From assembly GCF_001941845.1 (NCBI RefSeq), contig NZ_CP018870.1, positions 6,052,001 through 6,116,000 on the forward strand: 64,000 nucleotides of DNA. The letters run 5' to 3'. The position numbers and the translations under genes were made by a program. This stretch comes from Streptomyces sp. TN58 (GTDB lineage Bacteria; Actinomycetota; Actinomycetes; Streptomycetales; Streptomycetaceae). The notes below the pieces were generated by a model that saw only the letters and a program-made list of their open reading frames with translations, did no database searches and was not told the DNA's origin. The stretch's first letter is position 1, and every line of letters starts with the position of its first letter. Of this stretch, positions 53,920 through 63,758 are shown piece after piece.

Positions 53920-56853
53920 CTAAAAATCGTCTTCCTCGATGACGACCCGCGCTCCGATTTCTTGTGCCTTTGCGACGACCCGGCCCTCGTCCCCTTCGGC
54001 GGTGGTCAGCGTCACCTTCAGGTCAATGAGCTGATGGTCTCGCTCGTGGAAAAAAGCCGGGTCCAGAGCCTTCGCCAATTCTCGGAAGAGTTGCCAAATC
54101 TCCTCACGCTTCTCATGCGTGGTGATACTCCGATTGGCAAGGTCGAGTTGGTATCGCTTATACACCTTGGGGCCCGTGGGTTCCGAATCACGGGGGTCAA
54201 GTTCGCCATTCCCAGAATCACTGCTATCTCGCCCTCGCCCCGAGATTTCCGGCCGTGCCGGATCCCCATTATCTCGCGGGGAATCATCCTCGGTATCTGG
54301 TGATTGGGGCTCTCTCTTCGCCCGGGGCTGGAGCGTGACAGCAATCGAGTTGATCTGAATCTGCCCCTGTGACTGAACCGACAGAGCTGCGCCACCACTG
54401 TCAATCAGCTCCCAGTCGTGGTCGATAAGATCGAAGATCACCCACCGGATCTCATCAACAGAAGTGACGAGCGGGAAAGCCGGATTCTTGTAAAAGGCTT
54501 GGACTACTTCCCGCGGGGTGAGTGCCCGATCGAATGTCTGCAGCAGGGCAGCAAGGTAATCGTGGGCGAGCCCCCCACGACGGGTCGCCCGACCATTATC
54601 AACGAGCTGGTCCCAGACCGCCTGGCCATGAAGTGCTGACTTACCGTCGTCCTCGAACCGCTTAAACTCGACGACGAGCTCCTCCCCAACGCGGAGAAGA
54701 TACGCGTAATGCCTGTATGCCTTGAGAACCGCATCCTTGAGCTTTGACTCGGCTGCACTGAGTTTACTGCGTGCCTGGACGAGATCGTCGTCCGCGTCAT
54801 CGCCGATCTGCTGGAGAACGTGCCGCCAGGCAAGAACTTCCCAGGCCCGCTTGCGTGCATGGTCGCGCTGCTGTGTATTCACACAGACCACGATGCAGCT
54901 AGCCGAGTTATCGACAGTGAGAGCCTGGTCCCCAAGGCCGAAGAGGGCTGAAATCTCGACTCGGCTGCTGTTGTCTTTTCCATTCAGCAATGTCCAACGT
55001 CGTGGATCCAAGACAACGAGACGGGTAGAATTTGAATCAATGTCGGCGAAGATATCACTCAATTTGACGTCTTCGCTACGCGGTCGATCGACGGTGATGA
55101 CCTGTTCGAACGGGCCTTTAGAGTTTTGCGCGATCTGCTGCGCAACGTTCCAAACCAAGGCTTCTTGTTCTCCGCGTTGCACGAGAGCCTTGGCTGCTGT
55201 GAAATACATGCGGAGGTTCTGCTTGATCGACAGCGAGAAGCGGGCAGGAGCATTTGTCGGCGTATCTGTTGAGAGGGCGCCCAGCCCCTCTTCCGCTGTG
55301 AGCGCGTTGAAGACCTCCTCGGCCGCGTTAAACTCCGCGGTCCCAAAGAAGGACGGCTCGAAGATGCTCGCAAGCAGCTCGGCCTTTGTGGCGCCCCGCC
55401 GACCTTGCGCACGCCCCACGAGCGAGTAGCACATCAGCGCCGTTGCCATCCGCACCGCCGGCGCAGGCTGTCGAGACTCGACTCCTGAGTTGCGCAGCTC
55501 TTCGTCGATTGCGACTGCACGACCATGGCTCTTGTCGGAGCCCGTAATATCCGTGCCGGCCACGGCTCGCCAGCCTTGGACCGCCCGATCATTACCCATC
55601 AAGAGTCCGGACGAGAGGAGCTGCTCCAGGGCGACCGTGAGGGGGATGTCTCCCACACCAACCAGGCTGGGCGACCAGCGTCCCGCCTTGTGTTCGTCTA
55701 CCCAGTGCATGGCGGTACGAGCGAAGATCGCCACCGTAGAGCGGACTTCCTGGAAGCCCTGTACGAGGGACCACTCCTCTTGCACAACCCGCATGAGTTC
55801 CGGGTGGAATGGGTAGCTCTTTTCCGCCCGGCCTGGAAATCCTGCTACACCTCGATTGGCCCCAAGCTTGTCGAAGACCTTGGTCGTAAATGGTCCGGTG
55901 GCGGCCTTTATGTAGGAGCGGGCAAGATCTGCTGCAGGGAGATCTTCGCTCCTCGCTTGAAAGAGTCGCCGCCTGATGATCGAGGAAAAGTCCTGCGGCT
56001 CATTGACGGGGATGGTTAGGCCATTACGCACCACGCGGTCAGCGATGAACTGCCGGAAGTCCTGCGCGGCCATGTTGTACCCGCGCTCGTCCCGCTCCGA
56101 CCTGATCATGACCAAGACGAACGACACGCGCGGGATATCGTCGCAGGCGTCCATCAGCGCACTGAGGAACGCCTGCTCGTCGGGCATGGTCTCGACATAA
56201 GCCGGCGCCGAAAGCGGCAGCACGTAATCCATGAGCTCGTCCAACAGCACGAGTACCGGACGGCCAGCGTCCGAGAGCGCCGTGCGGACGGTGTCCTTAT
56301 TTGGTCCCATCCCGACGTAGTGCTTGTACCGGTCCATGTCGCCGTCGACGATTGACCAGACGAAGCGTTCGAAGAGGGTGATCGCTGGCCCAAAGACCTC
56401 AGTAGGGCGCCCCGGCGAGAAGTTGTCCGCCGTAAGCGTCACCACCTTGGGTGACATGAGATCGAGATTTACTCCACCCTGCTCAGCCTCCTCCCAGACC
56501 GCCCGCCCAAGCTCGGTGGCGAAGAATTCCGCCGGGGAGTTCGCCATGTGGTAGAGGCCAACCAGGGCGTGGGACTTACCGCCTCCCATCCCCTGGTCGA
56601 GGTGGAATAGAGCGGTACCCATGTCATCAGTGCCGAGGCGCCGCGCCACGCGTGCGAAGAATCCCACCAGATTCGGCGTAGGTTCGGTGATCTCGCCGTA
56701 GTACTTGACTTTGCGGTAGGGGACGTCTCTCGTTTGGTACACGGCCTTGTGCAACGACATCTGAAGTTCACCTACGGAGCCGTCAGATGCGCGCACCTCC
56801 GGCCGCAGGGCCAACACATCTGCCCAATGGCGTACGGTTTGTTGCGCGGTCAT
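53920..56853 (-). CDS. DUF499 AAA+ ATPase (defence-island type, COG1483)
   Basis: A 977-residue P-loop ATPase starting at ATG 56853, which shares one base with the methylase stop (TGATG). Walker A is GMGGGKS (88-94) within FHLDQGMGGGKSHALVG, Walker B LVLLDE (201-206), followed by FVLVMIRSERDERGYN. The long C-terminal part is helical and ends with a charged linker and KVTLTTAEGDEGRVVAKAQE. This family typically partners a DUF1156 DNA methylase and a helicase in defence islands. Here only the methylase partner is present and truncated. Codon use is less GC-rich than neighbours, suggesting transfer. Confidence 0.88.
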   Translation of the reverse strand: MTAQQTVRHWADVLALRPEVRASDGSVGELQMSLHKAVYQTRDVPYRKVKYYGEITEPTPNLVGFFARVARRLGTDDMGTALFHLDQGMGGGKSHALVGLYHMANSPAEFFATELGRAVWEEAEQGGVNLDLMSPKVVTLTADNFSPGRPTEVFGPAITLFERFVWSIVDGDMDRYKHYVGMGPNKDTVRTALSDAGRPVLVLLDELMDYVLPLSAPAYVETMPDEQAFLSALMDACDDIPRVSFVLVMIRSERDERGYNMAAQDFRQFIADRVVRNGLTIPVNEPQDFSSIIRRRLFQARSEDLPAADLARSYIKAATGPFTTKVFDKLGANRGVAGFPGRAEKSYPFHPELMRVVQEEWSLVQGFQEVRSTVAIFARTAMHWVDEHKAGRWSPSLVGVGDIPLTVALEQLLSSGLLMGNDRAVQGWRAVAGTDITGSDKSHGRAVAIDEELRNSGVESRQPAPAVRMATALMCYSLVGRAQGRRGATKAELLASIFEPSFFGTAEFNAAEEVFNALTAEEGLGALSTDTPTNAPARFSLSIKQNLRMYFTAAKALVQRGEQEALVWNVAQQIAQNSKGPFEQVITVDRPRSEDVKLSDIFADIDSNSTRLVVLDPRRWTLLNGKDNSSRVEISALFGLGDQALTVDNSASCIVVCVNTQQRDHARKRAWEVLAWRHVLQQIGDDADDDLVQARSKLSAAESKLKDAVLKAYRHYAYLLRVGEELVVEFKRFEDDGKSALHGQAVWDQLVDNGRATRRGGLAHDYLAALLQTFDRALTPREVVQAFYKNPAFPLVTSVDEIRWVIFDLIDHDWELIDSGGAALSVQSQGQIQINSIAVTLQPRAKREPQSPDTEDDSPRDNGDPARPEISGRGRDSSDSGNGELDPRDSEPTGPKVYKRYQLDLANRSITTHEKREEIWQLFRELAKALDPAFFHERDHQLIDLKVTLTTAEGDEGRVVAKAQEIGARVVIEEDDF

Positions 56854-58815
56854 CAGGAACTCTCCTCAAGTAGGTGGGCGAAGGTCAGTTGCGTGGCGTC
56901 GGGCATCGATGTCTCTGATACCCGCTGAGCGAGGCTACTAATGGCCTGCGCATTTCTTTGGATCGCGGTGAGAGCCTTGGCTACTCTGTCGTTAGCCGGA
57001 AGTTGGGACACCATGTCTCCCACCACGGCCCACAGGTGGGGGTCGTTGGCTGCAAATTCTGCAGCGATGACGCCGGCGACCGCTTCAGTCCCGCCTTCAT
57101 CCCACGCGCCGGCCATTGCCCTGGCGACCTCGAACGTAGACGAATCCGCCGAGACACTTTCTGGGGGGTCGAGGCGGAGTTTGAACCCGCGATTGCCTTC
57201 CGTCAGAAGCCTTGTGCGGACTTCATCGAAGTTGAGGCTGTCCGCCTGAGCAAGAAACCTTGCCTCACCCTTCGGGACGGTAGTGAGACCGTTGAGCCGC
57301 TGCCAAAACACCGCGAATCTGGTCCGTTTGTCGAAGGTCTCTAGTGAAATTTCGTCCAGCTTCAACGCCATTGCGTCACGCACCGCGACTCGGGAGAGGG
57401 TGAGATAGCGATCGAGCTCGGCTTCCGTACCGTCCGGCTTCAGGATCTTGCTGTACCGGCCGTAGACCTCCATCCCGCGCCCGATAGAGGCCATCAATTG
57501 GTCGGTAAAGGCGAGACCGTCTTTCTCCCACTCGCGTACAGCTGACTTAACGACTTCGGTGACTTCACGGTCGACTTGGGCTGCAGTGGCTACCGGCCGG
57601 TTCTGTGGAGCGACCCTGCACCCACTGGTTACCGTGACCTTGATGCTAGCCACGCCCGTCTTGGTGCTCTCCGAGCGGGACGGCCATGAACTAGTCACCA
57701 CAAATCCGGCGGCATGCAATGCGGCCAAGAGTCGCTTCCAGGCTTCGGGATCCGAGTGGCCGAAGACGACAACGAGGTGCCCGTCTGGACGCAGCACACG
57801 GCGGGCTTCACCGAAGGCGCGCGCCAGGGACAGCTCGTAGAAGTCTCGATCGTGTTTGACTCCACCGTTGTACACACGGCGGACGATAATCTCATCGTCC
57901 TTATTCTGGAGCCGCGGCGCAACTACGGTTCCGATATTTTCCGAAAAGAGATCGGGCTGAATGGTCAGCAGGGCTCGCCGGAGCCATACGTAGTAGAAGT
58001 CTGACGCGTCGGCGTACTCGATCATGTCGTAGTAAGGCGGATCGCACACGACCGCATCGACGGAACCGTCTCGATACGGAAGCGCCATTGCGTTAGCACG
58101 GCGGATTTTGGCCGGCTTGCCGGACAGGCCGCGTAGATGAGCCGCCAGCGGAGCCAGCCCTGTGTCGGTCAGCCCTGCCCACGTCCCTGGGCCATTTCCG
58201 ATTCCAGCTTCGAAGTAGTCGAATTCAAATGCCAGTTTCGACTCGTTGCGGAAAATATGGTCAATCTGCACACGGTTCTGCTTAGACCCGTCGGGTTTAC
58301 CATGCGCCCTTAGGATTGCTCCTCTAGTCGCATAGCGAAGCGCACGCACCATGGTTCCGGAAGCAAGGGCAGATAGGACGGTGGCGTATTCGCTAGAAAC
58401 ACCAGATTTCGTCATCAGTTCGAAGCATGACCGGATCTCGTGGGCTAGCGTGCCAAACAGCAACGCCTGCCTATCGTTCATTAGCTGACCGTAGCCGGTG
58501 TAGCCGTACCCACTGGCCTGAACGGTGTGCGTGTTTCCTGCTGGGATCTCTTCATCGGGAATGGCGGAGAGCCTGTTAATTGAGGGAAGGCTCCGCGCGT
58601 CGGCCTTGAGCGCAGCCTTGATCTCATCGTTCCTCAGGATCCGGAAGACCTTCTTGGTGTCCGTTCGTGTGACTCCGAGCCCTTCAAAGTCAGCGGCGAC
58701 CAATGGCTCATCCTGGTATTGCCCTGCAAATCCCTTTGCCTTCACGTGTCCAAGCTGTGGATATGGCCACAGAAGAGACACCGGGCGCTCTTCTTCTGGG
58801 AGATGGGAAATGAGA
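56853..58815 (-). pseudogene. DUF1156-family DNA methylase, 5'-truncated and frameshifted
   Basis: The C-terminal 630 residues or so of a DUF1156 (COG1743) adenine-type DNA methylase. The catalytic motif VCDPPYYDMIEYADASDFYY is intact; TWAGLTDTGLAPLAAHLRGL and VLRPDGHLVVVFGHSDPEAW follow the usual order. The N-terminal third with the DUF1156 domain and SAM site is missing. The match begins at FPISQKKSARCLFCGHIHSL (58,745-58,815) in another frame; a missing G at 58,741-58,743 breaks HSLDT-VKAKGF. The first usable start is internal. It probably makes no active enzyme, though it is coupled to the intact DUF499 gene. Confidence 0.82.
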
Positions 58816-58851
58816 GTGGAGCTGACCAGGGGGTTCTCGCTGCGTGTGAGC

Positions 58852-59347
58852 TCAGATCGCCATCACGCCGCCGCTGTTGTCGTGGACGATGGCCTGCCAC
58901 TCCAGCACCGGGCAGGCAGCGACCAACAACGTGTCCAGCCCGTCCACCGCTCGCGGCGACGCGGCCCATGGCCTCGTCGTGGACGGGGAAGTTGCCCTGC
59001 AGCGTGTCGCAGTGACCGCAGCCGTTGGACAACTGCCGCTCGCGCATGGTCCTGCTGTAGCGGCTCTTGACGGTCGCGGCCAGAGCAGCGTGGCCGTGCT
59101 GCTGGAGCAGTCGCCGCACCAGCGCCATCGTCTTGGCGTTGTCCGTGGTGAACAAGCCGACGTAGCCGCGAGCGGGACGCTGCGGGTACAGGCCGATGAG
59201 ACACACCGTGTCCTTTCCGCAGGCCCAGCACGGCCGACTCAGAGTGAGGACGCGCAGGGCCACGGTGGTTGCGCTGCCGGGCGGCGGCACCGTCGGCAGC
59301 TCGATGTTCTCCGGGGCGAAGTCGTCGGCCGCAGCGCGTTCATCCAC
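58852..59347 (-). pseudogene. Hypothetical zinc-ribbon-like protein, frameshifted
   Basis: About 165 residues from GTG 59347: RPCWACGKDTVCLIGLYPQ, VGLFTTDNAKTMALVRRLL, LSNGCGHCDTLQGNFPVHDE, with two CxxC pairs that could bind zinc. Near 58,948 the good sequence changes frame, continuing VDGLDTLLVAACPVLEWQA and ending GGVMAI at 58852. The uncorrected frame instead runs into the methylase remnant. No family recognised. Its insertion next to the methylase probably removed that gene's front. Confidence 0.6.
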
Positions 59348-59517
59348 GTACTGGCGTTCGCGGCTGTGCTCCGGCCACCCTGCTCTGTGCCGCGGGCCTC
59401 AGATCGCAACCCCCAGTTACCAAGAGGCCCTGCCGTCATACCCCGACCGCCCTCGGATCATTCGACCACGAACCCTGTTCGACTGCCCCAGCCCGTTGAA
59501 GGGATAGCGGAAGCCTT

Positions 59518-59730
59518 CTAGGCAGGCTTGCCCATTCTGGAGGCGAGACTGGCGGGGCGAAGGTCTGTCCAGTGCGTCTCGACGTAGTCGAGGCAGCTCT
59601 GTCGTGACCCCTCGTGCCTTACGGTCCATCCCTTCGGCACGTCAGCTGTGGCGGGCCAGAGCGAGTGCTGGTTCTCGGTGTTGGTAAGCACGACGTAGGC
59701 GGTGGCGTCGTCTTCGAAGGGGTTGGTCAT
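59518..59730 (-). CDS. MbtH-like protein
   Basis: A 70-residue MbtH homologue, ATG 59730 overlapping the preceding stop by ATGA. It carries the family signature: NTENQHSLWPA, PKGWTVRHEG and DYVETHWTDLRP. MbtH proteins bind and activate NRPS adenylation domains. No adenylation domain is in the window, so the partner is elsewhere, either beyond the right edge or in trans. It is the last gene of a five-gene operon. Confidence 0.95.
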   Translation of the reverse strand: MTNPFEDDATAYVVLTNTENQHSLWPATADVPKGWTVRHEGSRQSCLDYVETHWTDLRPASLASRMGKPA

Positions 59731-61046
59731 GGCGTCTCCTCGGAGTCAATGGTGCGGATCGGTTGAGGGTTGGCGGGGGTCGAGACAGGCGCCGCAGCAG
59801 GGGGTAGGCCCCAGAGGTCTTCCCGGCCGACCTCCGCCACTGTGTACTTGCCGAGTGCACTGAGCAGGAGCCGCATCTCGAAGGCGCAGCAGTCGAGCAG
59901 ATTGAGCAGTCCCCGCTCGGGGTCCTCGTCGGCAGCGAGGAAGGCGGCACGACCAAGGCCCACGGCCCGCGCGCCCAGGGCGAGCGCCTTGACGGCGCGG
60001 GTTCCCTCCCACATGCGTCCGGACGCGATGCAGCACGCGTCGCCAGGCGCGATGCGCATCAGGCACTCTGCCAAGGGCAGGCCGACGTGGTCCATGAAGG
60101 ACAGCGGTGCCCAGCCGGTGCCGGCCTCGGCGCCGTCGATGGTGACGGCATCGGCCCCGGCTGCCCAGGCGATGCCCGCGGCCGTGGCGATGTCACGGCC
60201 GGGCGGGAGCTTGACCCAGATGCGCGCCCGGGGGAAGTTGTTGCGCATCAGGATGATCTGTCGGTGCAGGATCTCCTGGGTGAAGGTTCCGGGTGTCGCT
60301 GAGCGGAGCATCCGCGAGGTCCCGGTACCGAAGACCGGGTCCACGGTGAACTGGCCCTCCGTAGCGGCGCCGTCGGGCGCGTCCACGACTGACATCCCGC
60401 CTAGCCCCGGCTTGGCGCCCTGTCCGAGCTTGAGTTCGAAGGCGAGCCGCCCCGATTCCAGCAGGGGCAGGGTGGTGGGATCGCTGTAGACGAGGTTCCA
60501 GACCTCGGCATCTGCGTCCTCGGTGCTCTGCTGGACCGCGACGCCGCCCAGTCCGTCGGGCAGTTCGGCGCAGTACGCGCTGATCCGGGTTCGCAGCGAC
60601 CGATGATCGGCATCGCCGAGGCGTCCGTAGCCTGAGGAGGGTACGACGTTCTCCCCGATGACCATGGGAACGCCGCGCCGACCCGCCTGCCGGGCGACGG
60701 CGTTGCCGATGTGACCGCCCGCCAGGTTCGTGGAACCCAGCGCGGAGATAACGAGGGGCAGCGGGGAGTTGAACCCGCCGACTCCGGTGTCCAGGGCCAC
60801 GTCTGTGTACAGGGGCTCCCGGCCGAGGTCGATCAGCTTCTCCAGCCGCCGGGGCATGAGAATGGGCGGCACCAGCCGCAGCGTGTCCATCATGTCGTGT
60901 GCCGTCTCGCGGCTGAGGGTGTCCGACCCTCCGAACATGGCGAGGGCGTAGTCCTCCAGGGCCGGCAGCGCTGCTGCCGGGCCGCTCCGGGCGCGTGCGC
61001 GCACCAGGCCCTCCGGGAAGCCCGCCGCCGTCAGCTTTCCGGTCAC
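59727..61046 (-). CDS. FMN-dependent glutamate-synthase-like protein
   Basis: A 439-residue protein related to the FMN/central domain of glutamate synthase (GltB, COG0069), without glutaminase or GXGXG domains. GTG 61046 overlaps the previous stop (GTGA). Typical blocks are NSPLPLVISALGSTNLAGGH, SGRLAFELKLGQGAKPGLGG, ADAVTIDGAEAGTGWAPLS (FMN site) and LALGARAVGLGRAAFLAAD. The Cys cluster near LLNLLDCCAFEMRLLLSALG may contact iron-sulfur or be structural. It may make or rearrange glutamate or another amino acid for the mutase next door. Confidence 0.85.
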   Translation of the reverse strand: MTGKLTAAGFPEGLVRARARSGPAAALPALEDYALAMFGGSDTLSRETAHDMMDTLRLVPPILMPRRLEKLIDLGREPLYTDVALDTGVGGFNSPLPLVISALGSTNLAGGHIGNAVARQAGRRGVPMVIGENVVPSSGYGRLGDADHRSLRTRISAYCAELPDGLGGVAVQQSTEDADAEVWNLVYSDPTTLPLLESGRLAFELKLGQGAKPGLGGMSVVDAPDGAATEGQFTVDPVFGTGTSRMLRSATPGTFTQEILHRQIILMRNNFPRARIWVKLPPGRDIATAAGIAWAAGADAVTIDGAEAGTGWAPLSFMDHVGLPLAECLMRIAPGDACCIASGRMWEGTRAVKALALGARAVGLGRAAFLAADEDPERGLLNLLDCCAFEMRLLLSALGKYTVAEVGREDLWGLPPAAAPVSTPANPQPIRTIDSEETP

Positions 61047-62020
61047 GGTGACGGCACTCCCGGAACCTTGGGGTAGGCGCTGGCCTGCCAGACGCTGTCG
61101 AGTCCGGCGATGTATCGGGTGAGGCGCTCCAGGCCGATGCCGAATCCGGCGCTCGCGGGAATTCCTTCCCTGGCGGCCTTGAGGTACCACTCGTACTTGG
61201 CGGGGTTCTCACCCGTCTCCCGGATGCGGGTGACGATCTTCCGGTAGTCGTTCTCACGTTCGCTGCCGCTGCACAGTTCGCCGTAGCCCTCGGGGGCGAT
61301 CAGGTCGAAGTTGCGCAGGAAACCGGGCAGCTGCTCGCTCTCCCGGTCATAGAAGCCGCGCGAGCCCTTTGGATAGTCCGTGATCAGGAACGGCTGCTCC
61401 GCCTCGGCCGCGAGCAGCACCTCACCCTGCCAGTCGATCTCAGCGTCCGAGCTCTGGTCGTGGCCCCGCTGGCGCAGGCGATCGACCGCTTCGCCGTGGG
61501 TGCGCCGCCCGAAGGGGGAGAGCAGCGCCTTGCCGAGCGCGGCAGTGTCCCGGCCGAGTTCGCCCAGCGCGGCGGCTTCCGCATGCAGGGTCTGCTCGAT
61601 GACCCGGCTGATCAGGCTTTCGAGGAGCTCGAGGATGTCACTGCGGGACGCGCCGGCCACCTCGACGTCGATCTGATGGAACTCGGCCAGATGGCGGCCG
61701 GTGCGCGCGGTCTCGAGCGGCTCCAGCCGGATGTTGGGTGCGATGAAGAAGATCTTATCGAAGGCGAACAGGGCGGCCTGCTTGTACAGGATCGCGCTGG
61801 TCATGAGTTTGTAGCGGTGCCCGTAGTAGTCGACGTCGACCTGCTTAGCGCCGCGCGCGCCGGGATCGGTGACCGGTCCGATGATGGGCGGCAGCAGTTC
61901 GGTGAACCCGAGGCCGGTGAGATGGGCGCGGACGGTGTCGAGGATCCGGTGCTGGATGCGGAGCACCGCACGCGTCGTGCCGGAAGCCAGGTGGGTACGG
62001 GGATCTGGAGGGAGTGTCAT
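61043..62020 (-). CDS. AsnA-like / AsnRS-paralogue ligase
   Basis: A 325-residue class II synthetase core without an anticodon-binding domain, ATG 62020 in an ATGA overlap. Motif 2 is IRLEPLETARTGRHLAEFHQ; motif 3 is GFGIGLERLTRYIAG; GELCSGSERENDYRKIVTRI matches the AsnRS/AspRS catalytic region. Stand-alone proteins of this kind include archaeal asparagine synthetase related to AsnRS, which adenylates Asp and releases Asn with ammonia. Here it could amidate or activate (methyl)aspartate from the mutase. That role is inferred from context. Confidence 0.85.
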   Translation of the reverse strand: MTLPPDPRTHLASGTTRAVLRIQHRILDTVRAHLTGLGFTELLPPIIGPVTDPGARGAKQVDVDYYGHRYKLMTSAILYKQAALFAFDKIFFIAPNIRLEPLETARTGRHLAEFHQIDVEVAGASRSDILELLESLISRVIEQTLHAEAAALGELGRDTAALGKALLSPFGRRTHGEAVDRLRQRGHDQSSDAEIDWQGEVLLAAEAEQPFLITDYPKGSRGFYDRESEQLPGFLRNFDLIAPEGYGELCSGSERENDYRKIVTRIRETGENPAKYEWYLKAAREGIPASAGFGIGLERLTRYIAGLDSVWQASAYPKVPGVPSP

Positions 62021-63306
62021 GTTCGGTGTTCCGTCTTCGTCGGATGGTCAGCCGTGTCGGCCTGGCGGAGCCAGTCGAACTTGTCGGCCACGTAGGACAG
62101 GGCGCTCAGCAGTCCGGCCGAGGTGAGGCGGGCCGTAGTCCCGGACTGCGCCACGCCGGTGACGGGCATCGAGCCCGTCGTCGACCACTGGAGACGGCCG
62201 TCGGTGTCGATGAAGCTCCTGGTGCGGCCGGCGTTGTCCGGGTGCAGGCAATAGGGAACGTCCAGGTACCCGCGCTCGAAGGCGAGGGCGAGCGCGCATC
62301 CCACGTCCTCGTCCAGATCGAGCACGGCGTTGACGAGCTCCGTCGCCTCCGCGTGGATCTGCTGTCCCGCACCCTGGCTGGGGCTGCGACGACGTTCCTG
62401 CCGGGCGGCCCGTGCTGCGGTCTCCAGTGCGGTCACGTTCTCCTGGACCGTTGGTATGCGGTGCGCCTCGGCGGCTGTTTTCACGATCAGGCGGGCCGCA
62501 CCGGCGCGCACGGCGAGCCTGGCCGCCTCGTCGAGAAGGAGCTGGGCGCCCCGGGGGGTGCGCGGATAAACGCCCATGTAGGCGTAGAGCACGATGTGCC
62601 AGTCCACGTCCGGTAGATGGGCAGCGGCGATGTCCCGTAGGGCGGTGATCGCCTCCTCGTCCTGTGCCGTGTTGGTCTGCTGGGCGTAACTCAGGGAGAT
62701 GCTCCGCAGCCCGTGCTGACGGAAGAAGAGCGCCTCCAGCACGCTGATGGCGACGAGCAGGCTTGGTGGGCACAGCTGACCCAGCATGCAGCCGCCGAAG
62801 GTCTCCATGTGCGGCTGAAGTCCGGTCGTCTGCAGCTGCGCGAAGCTCCGGCTGGCTTCTGTCCAGTTGCGGATCGACTCGCGCAGCGGCATCCGGCTGT
62901 AGGGCAGGCAGTACGAGACGGGGCCGCCCTCGGTCGCGTCGATCGGCACGGCCGCCAGTGTGGTGAAGATCGAACGTGGGTCGGCGGACCCGTGGCGTAC
63001 CTGTACGGGGAAGGTATCGTCCCGCACCCCGGAGAGCATCCACCGCGTGGTGTCGGCGCCGTGTGCCACGACGGGGTATCCGTTGAGTGAGCTGTCGTTG
63101 CCCAGTGCTCGGCAGGCGGCGGCGTGGTCGCCCACCCGCGTGTAACTGTCCAGCGTGACTGTGCCGACGGTGACGGCCGCGGCCCGTTTCGTTGCGAGGA
63201 GCCCCGCCCGCATGTCGGCCGGAACCGGCATGCCCATGCGTGGTTGCACGACGAGTTGGCCACGGGAGTGTGCCGTGGACACCACGTGTCCGAATCCCGG
63301 CGTCAT
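62017..63306 (-). CDS. Glutamate mutase E (epsilon) subunit
   Basis: A 429-residue methylaspartate mutase catalytic subunit, a TIM barrel that with adenosylcobalamin converts L-glutamate to (2S,3S)-3-methylaspartate. ATG 63306 overlaps the S subunit stop. Blocks recognised: VVAHGADTTRWMLSGVRDD, FPVQVRHGSADPRSIFTTL, EGGPVSYCLPYSRMPLRESI, FGGCMLGQLCPPSLLVAISV and SLSYAQQTNTAQDEEAI. It is somewhat shorter than the catabolic clostridial form (about 483), as in antibiotic clusters. Confidence 0.93.
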   Translation of the reverse strand: MTPGFGHVVSTAHSRGQLVVQPRMGMPVPADMRAGLLATKRAAAVTVGTVTLDSYTRVGDHAAACRALGNDSSLNGYPVVAHGADTTRWMLSGVRDDTFPVQVRHGSADPRSIFTTLAAVPIDATEGGPVSYCLPYSRMPLRESIRNWTEASRSFAQLQTTGLQPHMETFGGCMLGQLCPPSLLVAISVLEALFFRQHGLRSISLSYAQQTNTAQDEEAITALRDIAAAHLPDVDWHIVLYAYMGVYPRTPRGAQLLLDEAARLAVRAGAARLIVKTAAEAHRIPTVQENVTALETAARAARQERRRSPSQGAGQQIHAEATELVNAVLDLDEDVGCALALAFERGYLDVPYCLHPDNAGRTRSFIDTDGRLQWSTTGSMPVTGVAQSGTTARLTSAGLLSALSYVADKFDWLRQADTADHPTKTEHRT

Positions 63307-63758
63307 GCAGGGACCGTGCTGGGGAGCGTACCGATCAGAGCCAGGAGGTCTTCGGGATCGTTCCGCCCTCCTTCGAACACCGCTTGGAAGCCAGCGGCAC
63401 GTAGGGCGTGGTTGCGTCGGGGGTCAGGGCCGCCGATCCCGAGCTTGCCGCCGATGACCACAGGTGTGCGGGCCAGCCCAGGAGTCGTACGAAGGCGCCT
63501 GACGATGCGGAAGCCGTCGTGGTGACCGTGTCCGTTCACGCTGCTGACGACGATGAGGTCGGGTCGCCGATCGAGTGCTTCCCGTATGAGCATCTCGTCC
63601 GGGACGCAGGGCCCCAGGTTCACGACCTCGTGCCCCGCCTCTTCGAGGAGGAGCTGAAGGAATACCAGATTCCAGATGTGTGAGTCCGAGGAGGTGCTTG
63701 TGACGATGATCCGTCGACTGACTGGATGCTCCGGTCTTGATATGAGACTCAGTTCCAT
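63303..63758 (-). CDS. Glutamate mutase S (sigma), B12-binding subunit
   Basis: A 151-residue cobalamin-binding protein, ATG 63758. The B12 motif normally DxHxxG reads DSHIWN (residues 25-30): Asp and the cobalt-ligating His are present but the Gly is Asn. The remaining B12 contacts are good: IVVSSVNGHGHHDG and VVIGGKLGIGG. It pairs with the E subunit. The first gene of a fully overlapping operon; its promoter should be within 63759-64000. Confidence 0.92.
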   Translation of the reverse strand: MELSLISRPEHPVSRRIIVTSTSSDSHIWNLVFLQLLLEEAGHEVVNLGPCVPDEMLIREALDRRPDLIVVSSVNGHGHHDGFRIVRRLRTTPGLARTPVVIGGKLGIGGPDPRRNHALRAAGFQAVFEGGRNDPEDLLALIGTLPSTVPA

